From Branchiostoma floridae (taxonomy: Eukaryota; Chordata; Leptocardii; Amphioxiformes; Branchiostomatidae), in contig NC_049995.1 of assembly GCF_000003815.2 (NCBI RefSeq), positions 1,011,575-1,075,574 on the forward strand: a stretch of DNA of 64,000 nucleotides, read 5' to 3'. The notes under the pieces were generated by a model. It was given only the letters and a program-made list of their open reading frames with translations. It had not been told where the DNA came from and ran no database searches. The position numbers and the translations under genes were made by a program. Positions 47,001 through 56,000 of the stretch are shown here, piece by piece; the stretch's first letter is position 1, and the number at the start of each line of letters is the position of its first letter.

Positions 47001-50000
47001 CTGGAAGAAACAAGTCTGTTATACTCGAAGACAATTTCAGATGTACAATAGGAAACGTTGCTAGACAATTCAGACAGGGGACAATTTGGATTCCAAAGAA
47101 AACAAAGGTAAGGCAAAAACAAGCTGTCTTCAGTTTCTTCCAGATCACTTCAGTGTCACTGACGAAGGATAGTGGATTCTATCCCAAACGTCTGACCGTT
47201 TCCAAAACCATATGTTGCTTGAGTTAACTTTTTGGTGTATCTTATTACCTGGATGTCTAACCTACATCAATGTATCTTGAAGTGGTCTATTTTCTATCAA
47301 ATGACATTACAAGGGGATTTGCTGAACAAAGAAAAAAAAAGCTTCATTGTAAGTGGGATTCGAATCCACGCCTGTAAAACAAGACTGCGATCTAAATGCA
47401 GCACCTTAGACCACTCGGTCTCGCTGACTCGGTAGCGTAATTTGCATTTAAAAGGGCTTTAAAGGAGCTACATTAGACGATCCATCCAAACCAAACCATC
47501 CGTTGAACGAATCAATTCAAAGCCGCTGCTCAAAAATGTAGCATCCTGCCACCGATTTACATTCACCATTTATAATGTAATATTTGCATGGCCAGCTTTT
47601 TTTCTTATTTACCTTGTCACACTGGGTAAGGTGCGCCTTCAGCCCGATCAGACTGGTGTAGGTTTTAGGGCAGTCTTCATACGGGCAGTCCACACTGCCC
47701 ACATCCTGGAATACAAAAGATGGAATTATTGAAAATGCCATAAATGTGGCTTAAATGTACCTTAATTCCTTAAGGAGGGGGCAAATAATGCCATCAGACT
47801 TAGTTAACTTTAATGTTCTTTCTGTTGAAAACAAACAAAGGGATTCAGTGTAAGCTTATGAGGACGATGGCCCCCAACATGTCCAGCGCCGAAGGCACAA
47901 GGCACTGCAAGGGAGGTCTGGGGATATTTTGAAAACTTCACCCTCTGAAATGTAATTTCCTGCATTTTTAGGGGTGAATTTTGCTGACGGGCAAATTTTG
48001 CTGAGTTAAATGAAATTGCTATTCGAGAAAAAATACACAGCTTGACTTTTGGGGGGCCATGCTGAACATATTTTTTGGGTGGGGTCCTAACACGGTAACC
48101 TTAGACTCAGACCTTCAACCAATAATTGGTTCTCTGTCATGTGATGACACCCCAACAGGTACCTGGATGCCTCTGCTCCACTGATTGGTTCTTTGTCATA
48201 CGATCCTGCCACAATAGCTACCTGGGTGTCCCTATTCCACTCATTGGTTCTTTGTCATGTGACCACATCTAACATACTGACTGGTTCCACATCATGTGAT
48301 CGCCCAACAACAGGTACCTTGATACACCAAAAAGTAGTTACTCAAGCAACTGGATATGGTTTTCGAAACATTTTGGATAGTAGAATCCACTATCCTTCGT
48401 CAGTGACACTGAAGTGATCTGGAAGAAACAGGTCTTCTATACTCTTGCTATGAATGAAGACAATTTCAGATATCCAATAGGAAATGTTGTTAGACAATTC
48501 AGATAGAAGACAAGTTGGATTCCAAAGAAAACAAAGGTAAGGCAAAATCAAGCTGAAGACAATTTGGATTTCGAAGGATAGCAAGGCTAAGACACAGTTA
48601 ATGCAAATGAGTCAATGAGCTCCTGTTTCTTCCAGATCACTTCAGTGTCACTGACGAAGGATAGTGGATTCTATCCGAAACGTCTGACCATTTCCAGTTG
48701 CTTGAGTAACTACTTTTTGGTATATCTTATTACCTGGATGTCTAACCTACATCGACGTAGGTACCTTGATATCTCTGGTCCATTTTTGAATCTGCTGAGG
48801 CGTGATGTTCAGTTCAGGAGTTGAGTACAGGGGCTTCAGACTTCTCTCCTTCTGTCGCTCCCAAGACTTTGTTACCCTTTCTTCCCCATCCACAATCTCC
48901 TGGAGATGGAGAAGGGCTCTAGAGTAGAGATCATTGGACAAAGAAGGAACAACAATTTGTATCTGTATCTATATAGCCGGTATAACCGCCGTTCGGCGTA
49001 ACACACCAGCTTCGCAGGCGCGCGGTGCGGCAGCAGCTGGCTGTATTATACCGAACGACCCGTCACATCTAGCTTTTGCACATCTGCAAGCGTTCTTCAA
49101 AACTACCCAGAGAAGATGCCCCTACTGTACTTGGTGATAACAAATTCCACTCTACGATAGTTCTGGGAAAGTACGGATTTTTGAACACATCAATTCTAGG
49201 TTGGTAACTCTGGTATTTGAAGGCATGACAGTCCCTGTTTCTTGTTCTTTTTTGAACTGGAATTAGATACTTCAATGAAAGAAAAAGACGAGGAAGAGTC
49301 TTCATGCAAACATTTTCTCAGTGGTATTGTATGATTCTGTCATGAAGATCACACCGTCTGGTTACTAGTACTTTTATTTGCCAAATAGTTCTGATACAGA
49401 TAGAGGTCCAGACCTGTACCTAAACCTCTGTACAGGTGCCTTATGTTGCATTTAATTACACATCCCTGCTACGGGTAGGTACTGGTATGGAAAATTGGTG
49501 TACAGGTCCAGTTCAGGTCCTAATCTGAACCTGGACCTAACATATAATTACCTGTGAAAACTTGAATGGGCAATACTCAAAACAATGGTCCATTTTGCTA
49601 CAAAGGAATCTGTTTGGTGAAGTATCCGACACCGGCATTTTAAAATCCTATCTTCATGTAAACAATGTTATCTGCCTTTATTAACTTAGACCAAGTTTGA
49701 CTGTAGAAACTTGGTAGACATGACTATAAACTGTAAATAAGTATATTTCACGTTAAACTTTGTTATTTCTAGGACCGGTAAGCCCCAAAACGTGTGGAGG
49801 CCTGCCAATAATCTGTTCATTTTCTAATTGATACAAAAAGCCTGTCCACTGATGATTTCAGGTCATTTTTTTTCGGCAAGAAAAAACATTTTTGTCCCTT
49901 TACGTAGAACCAGTACCCACCCCTAATCTGTACCCATTACTCTACCAGTCCCTGCCAGCCCAGGTCAAAGATCAACAGATATAACAGGGCTCGAAATACT

Positions 50001-53000
50001 TATTTCTGCATACCACTGGTGCAAGTAACATTGAAAATTATCTGCACCAGACAAATTTTACCTGCACCACTCTGAATTTAAGAAGTATGGATCATACTAA
50101 AATTGTTCACAAACCATTGCTATTTTTCCTTTGAAATCATACTTTATAGGTGGTAACAGTCGATGCAGCTAATAACAATCCATACTTTGTACATTAAAGT
50201 TCATTATGTATAAAACCCAGTACATGTTACAGTGTAGGTTAGATGCAGGTAGACATCAGAAATACCTGCACAGCTCCAATTTTACCTGCACTAACCTGTA
50301 TATGCAGGTGGTATTTCGAGCCCTGTATAAGATGATGTAACAGTAAAATCCAACCTGGCAGCCGCTCGCCGTTTAGATTTCCCAGGCGTCACCCCACCTT
50401 CTCCAGACTCCCCCGCGGGACTGTCCATTCCCCCGACCACGGTGTCAGGTTCTGGGGTCGGGGCGTGGATGGTACGCTGGTGCAATCGGAGCCCAAGGGC
50501 ACTCTGGTACGTTTTCTCGCACTGGTCACACGGGAAAACTTCACGCTCGTTTTCAGACTTTCCACAGCGCCTTACGTGGTACTCATACCCATATACGGTC
50601 GTATAGCTAGACGAACAACCCTGGAGAAACAAGAAATAAAAGATCTCAAACCTCAGTGAGTTTTCCTATTGCCATAGCTTTAGCCATTCAATTCTATAAT
50701 CACATGCATGTATCAACATTGCATAGACATAGATTTGAAAAAAAGGTGACCTGACTGATGTTGATTTTTACAATAAAATACAAAATCAACACATTACATA
50801 TAACCTACATCCCTAACATGACAGTTTCCCATTTATCTTGTACCTGATTGTACAGTCGGCTTGTAATGTCTCAGGTAGACTGGTGTATCTAAAAGACTTC
50901 TGCAGTCCTTTTGTTCTTGCTGGGGTTGGAGATTGCTGGTTTGTTACTGAGTGAATATCCTACTTAGCAGTGGAGATCTTAGAATACACAGCACCAGCCT
51001 TACCAAGGAGCAAGTACAGAAACTCGAACTTGTCCAAAAACGCGCATGCCGAATCATACTTGGTACCACCTACTAGGGGTGGGTACCGGTATAGAAAATT
51101 CAGGTCCAGGTCCAGTTCAGGTCCAGACGTTCATTATGTGAATGGACGATACTGAAAACAATGGTCCATTTTGCTACAAAGAAATCTGTTTTGTGTAGTA
51201 TTCGACTCCCACTGGCGTTTTAAAAATCCTACAAGGCTAACTGCCTCTGTACTATTGACTTTAAAACGTGGTAAAAATGACTTTAGAGTCTACCCTGCTT
51301 CGCTCTTGTTATTTGCCTAGACCGGTAAGCCCGAAAACGTGCGAATGCCTGATGATATTTTTCAATCGGTCCAACATCCGGTCCACCGAATTTTTTGAGG
51401 TCCGGTTTTTCTGGACCGGTCCAATGAGAAAAAACAGTTTTGTACCAGTTTTTTTACCCAGCCCTACCACCTACTCTGATTATCCACACGCCCTTCAAAA
51501 CGTCGGACTAACATCGCTGGCAGACAGGAGAGAACATCTGTGCCTGAACTTTGCAAAGTCACTGTTGACATCATCCTTCAGGGACTGGCTCCGGCCGGAA
51601 CACTCAAAACAAACAGAAACTGAATGCTGCACTATGCTGTACCAATCAACACAAAAACTCTCCCATTCCATACCTGATGAAACTGTTGAACGAGTGACTT
51701 AGCTAGACATTTGAACCTACATTGAATTTTTGTTGTCTTGTAGAGGTTGTTTGAGGAGTTTGACAGCATCCTCCTCGCCCCTAGGCCTCCCTTCTTCAGA
51801 CCATAGATAAATTAGTTTAAGTTTCAAGCCAATCAGTTTTCTAGATTCTTCACATACTTCAGTCTTTGTAGTTGCTAAATTATTATTTTTACCTCATTCT
51901 TCTTGTACAGCCTTCCAACATACCTCGTTCTTGCACTGCAGTTTTCCCAGTTTCTTCAAGATGAACCTCAGTCTGGCTCTTTCCTGTAAACAACAGGAGA
52001 CTTACTGTTTTTACTTAAGACAGTGCTTATGCTGTTATACAACAATGTACATGCAAGTTTCTGCATGAATTTACCTAAAATGGTGTTGATTTGATTATAT
52101 GGATGACATCTATGTGCTCATCAATTTCACTTTTTTTCTAAGTGTTTCCAAAAAAAGTTTTGCAACCATGCTGCAAATTGTACAAATCTGAAGCAAAATA
52201 AGCAAATATATGCTATAGATCTTTGAAAAATAAAATTGGAAAATGTACTATTGTCATCAATGCCAAGTTCAATTTTGAGGTTTAAAAAAGACAATGTGAG
52301 AGAACAAAAATGAAGAGTCTATTGTTCAGTATTCAATATTCTGTGTTGGGTCATTTGTTCAGCCTTCCCAACCTATTATATTTCATAATGAAGGCAACTT
52401 TTTTTGGTCCTAAACTGTTTTTTACTTGCATGCTCACATCAAAATAGAAGTTCCCAGGGGTGTCATCCGTATAATCAAAGCAACATGGCCTTGTGGATAA
52501 TGTCAAACTGTAGGTCTTATATACACCTTTCTCACGTGGCGGCCATGATAGATTGAAGACGATGTCAGTGAGGCAAACAAACAAAACTTATTTCTAAAAT
52601 CAGCTCCCATTTCGTTTTTCCCCAAACCACACAAATTTTCACAATACAAGATCAAATAATAAATATTATAACTAGTGTTATGCAGCAAAATATATATGTA
52701 GCAATTTAGACTCGCGTACTGATCCCATATGCAAAATAAAAACATAATAATGCAAATATTTGACGGATATGCAGCCATTCTCTTATTGGTCAACTTTATA
52801 ATTTCCATGCTATCATTGGTTGAACTGCTAATTATGATGGACAGTCTTTGTTTAACTCATTAAACTCGTTTTAGATCTTTCATGGCCACCGCGTGAGAAA
52901 GGTGTATAGGTTAACGTAATGAACCCAAAGGAAATATACCATGGTCATTCATTCTATGTTGAGGACAACATAAATCCTACATTATGAGAGAACTTTCAAC

Positions 53001-56000
53001 AGTCTCCAAACACACATTTCCTGTTTATGGCAGTTACAAACTGCAATTACAAAAATGTAGCTATATAAACATATACATATATATATATATATATATACAT
53101 TTCTGCGAATATTGTACCTGTAGAGACTCTGATCGCGACATCTACTAGCATAATACACGATTCTACCGGTAGACATCGTGATCAGAGTCTCTGTCAACAA
53201 AAACTCCGATCAGGGTAGGGATCTCTAATAAAACTATGATCAGGATCTCTACTGGTAGAATCACCCATTCTACCAGATCTCAGTCTCTACCCTGACATAT
53301 ACATATAGGCACTTTTCTTACAAGATTTCCAGTAGTCTATGGTGTAGATTGGTTGTATAAATATATGCACTTGACTTACATTAAGTGGTTCTTCCTGAAC
53401 AGGTGAGGTAGAGTGGACACTGATGAGATGATACTTCAGTGCACCTGTAGTGGTGAACCTGGCATCACACTGGCTACACTGCAGCTGCTGGGCTGTCTGT
53501 ACAGAAAAGGAACAAGGAAGTTTAAGAAAGAAAGATATCATACTAGGGACCACACTGCTCAGGGTTCTAGCCAGGATTTTATTTTAGCGTGGTGGGAATG
53601 GCATGGTAGCAAAGCGACTAATCAGGATAATGGTGTGGAAGGGGGGGTCTTGGTCCTTCCACAGTGAGATTTGAAGATGTAGAGTTAAAAGTTAGGACTT
53701 TGGGGTCAGTTTTTAGTGGCATATCATCATTTTTCATTGTTCAGACATTTATTAGTCATTGTTGAACAAGCAAATGACAGCAAAGCACCACTACACTTAG
53801 TCACTAGTTAAAAATTAGCGTAGTGGCCCTTGTTTTAGCGTAGGGGGTCACAAATTTTAGCGTACTGGCCCACTACGCTAAAAAGCACTAGCTAGAACCC
53901 TGCGTGCTTCCAGGACAGGTGCAGGCAACATACCAAACTACATATGAATGCGACAACGGGAACATACAGATACAGATGCGAACGTGCGTTACATTGACCG
54001 AACAAACTAACAATAATCTTTATTGGATGTCCATGCCCGTAAGCTATATGCACTAATGGATATAATCAAAAAGGAAAAAACAGTCATGTGGTCTTATGGG
54101 TGAAAAGGAATAACAACACACTGGTTACACCTGGTGTCAGGTGTCTGTACAGAAACTGCAGCTAGCAGATTGATGTGGATTGAGGAGTGGACCAGAATGA
54201 ATCCTTGAGTGGACCAAGGATCAATCCTTGTGGACCCCCCCCCCCCCCCCCCATGAACCTAATACTAAGTACTACCAGTACATGTAGTACGTACCTGTAC
54301 CTTGCCTTTGCAGCTGTTGTAGTGCCTCCACATAGATGTGACATTTTTCCTGTGACAGCCGCACTTTGAACAGACACACTGACCCTTCCCTTCAACTTCT
54401 TGTCTCCATGTGTTCTGTGAGTGTCAACATACTGAGTTAGGAACACTCATGCACTTTGAACAGACACACTGACCCTTCTCTTCAACTTCTTGTCTCCATG
54501 TGTTCTGTGAGTGTCAACATACTGAGTTAGGAACACTCAAAAAGGTATAAAACATTTACACATTAGAGTTACATGACAATCTATTTTGATCATTATCATG
54601 TTCCTGTCGTTTACGAACAAGCTAAGGTGAGCAGTTTTTTACCGACCTCAATAATAACAGTAGCACTAGTAGATTAATGCATGCACTCACCATCATGTGA
54701 CCATAACAGTACAAAATATTGACAACAAATTTGACGGCCGTGAGAAAGATGATTTTCTGGCAGCATTGGGATACTGTAAATGCAGAAACTTTCGTGGTGG
54801 ACTAATGTTCGCGGTTTTCGCGGCGGCCGCTTCACCGAAATTTAAAACCATTGCAATCATTTTTCCATAACAGTAAAAGACTACAGTGTATGGTGCTACC
54901 GCGAAATTAAAACCACCGCGAAAAGTCCATTTTCCCGCTACCGCGAAATTAAATCTCCGCGAACTTAAATGCATTTACAGTATGTCCTAATACAGGAATG
55001 GAACTTATATTCCCAAACCTAGTAAGAATTTGTGCACACATAAACATTTTGTATATATTTACCAATAACTGTTAGTAAATATGAATTATGCTTATCTTAT
55101 TTACCACATACCATAACAGCTGCTTCTTTTTCATCTTCTCCAACCTTCCCCATAGCTTCCTTCTCCATTTCTTTATCTGACTCATCATCATCATCAGGCG
55201 ATGGTTCCCGAACTCTCCTCCGACATTGCCTGGTAGGTCTAGGTGTCACGCCTTCATCCAAAATGAAAAAGACAAACTTAAAGTTATACTGTAATTCACT
55301 TTGTCTTCTCAGTACCAAACTTTCACAGTCTTGAGTCTGAGATTTAACTTGTTCTTGGAACTAAATGTTCACAGTGAACAAATTATTTGTTATTGTCACT
55401 AAGACGAATTATTTGTTATCGGTAATGATAATAAGTTCATGTTACAGTTGTCATCGTGAAAATTGTGAACATACTAGTAAAAGTACATTGAAAAAATCAG
55501 GAATTACAGCTTGTAAATGCATATAAGCTTGAGGGGATTTAATTTTTTGGAAGCCGGGAATGTTTGCAACTAGTGATTTTGGATTCATATGGTAGCAGGC
55601 TGTACCATACTGTAAATGAGGAGATGTTTGTGGTGGTTTTATGTTCGCGTGTGACCAATTCACCGCGAACTTTAAACCACCGCGAACATGTTTCCATTAT
55701 TTATAGTATGAGACTGCAGTCAATGGCGCTACCGGGAACACTCCATTTTTCCACTACCGCAAAAGTAAATCAACGCAAACTTAAATGCATTTACAGTACT
55801 GTACTAGTAGTAGTCACCAACTGTAGTGGAAAAATGTTTGTGGTGGTTTTGAGTTCGAGTCAAAGCGGCCACCACAAAAAATGTGTACTTAGTTTTACCA
55901 AATTTACCAAAAAACAGTAACCTGATCCTATACAGAAAATTAATAATTTTGTATGATGCATAAATCTTCCAAAATATAGAAACTTTGAAATGAAATGTAT

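Larger units (their letters stand above)
45940..47235. mobile_element. Penelope-like inverted pair A with hammerhead-like cores (contains gap)
   Basis: Left (minus orientation) TACACCAAAAAGTAGTTACT to GTCAGTGACACTGA at 45940-46034, a further minus-oriented block at 46944-46998, and the plus-oriented counterpart at 47135-47235 (CACTTCAGTGTCACTGACGA to CTTTTTGGTG). The ~100-140 bp inverted repeats match pair B at 48.3-48.7 kb. Each carries CTGACGA, a GGATAG/CTATCC stem and GAAA or a variant. A 909-N gap lies inside. Confidence 0.6.

Noticed and set aside
45895..47148. Open frames of about 370 codons
   Set aside because: They run almost wholly through a 909-N gap.
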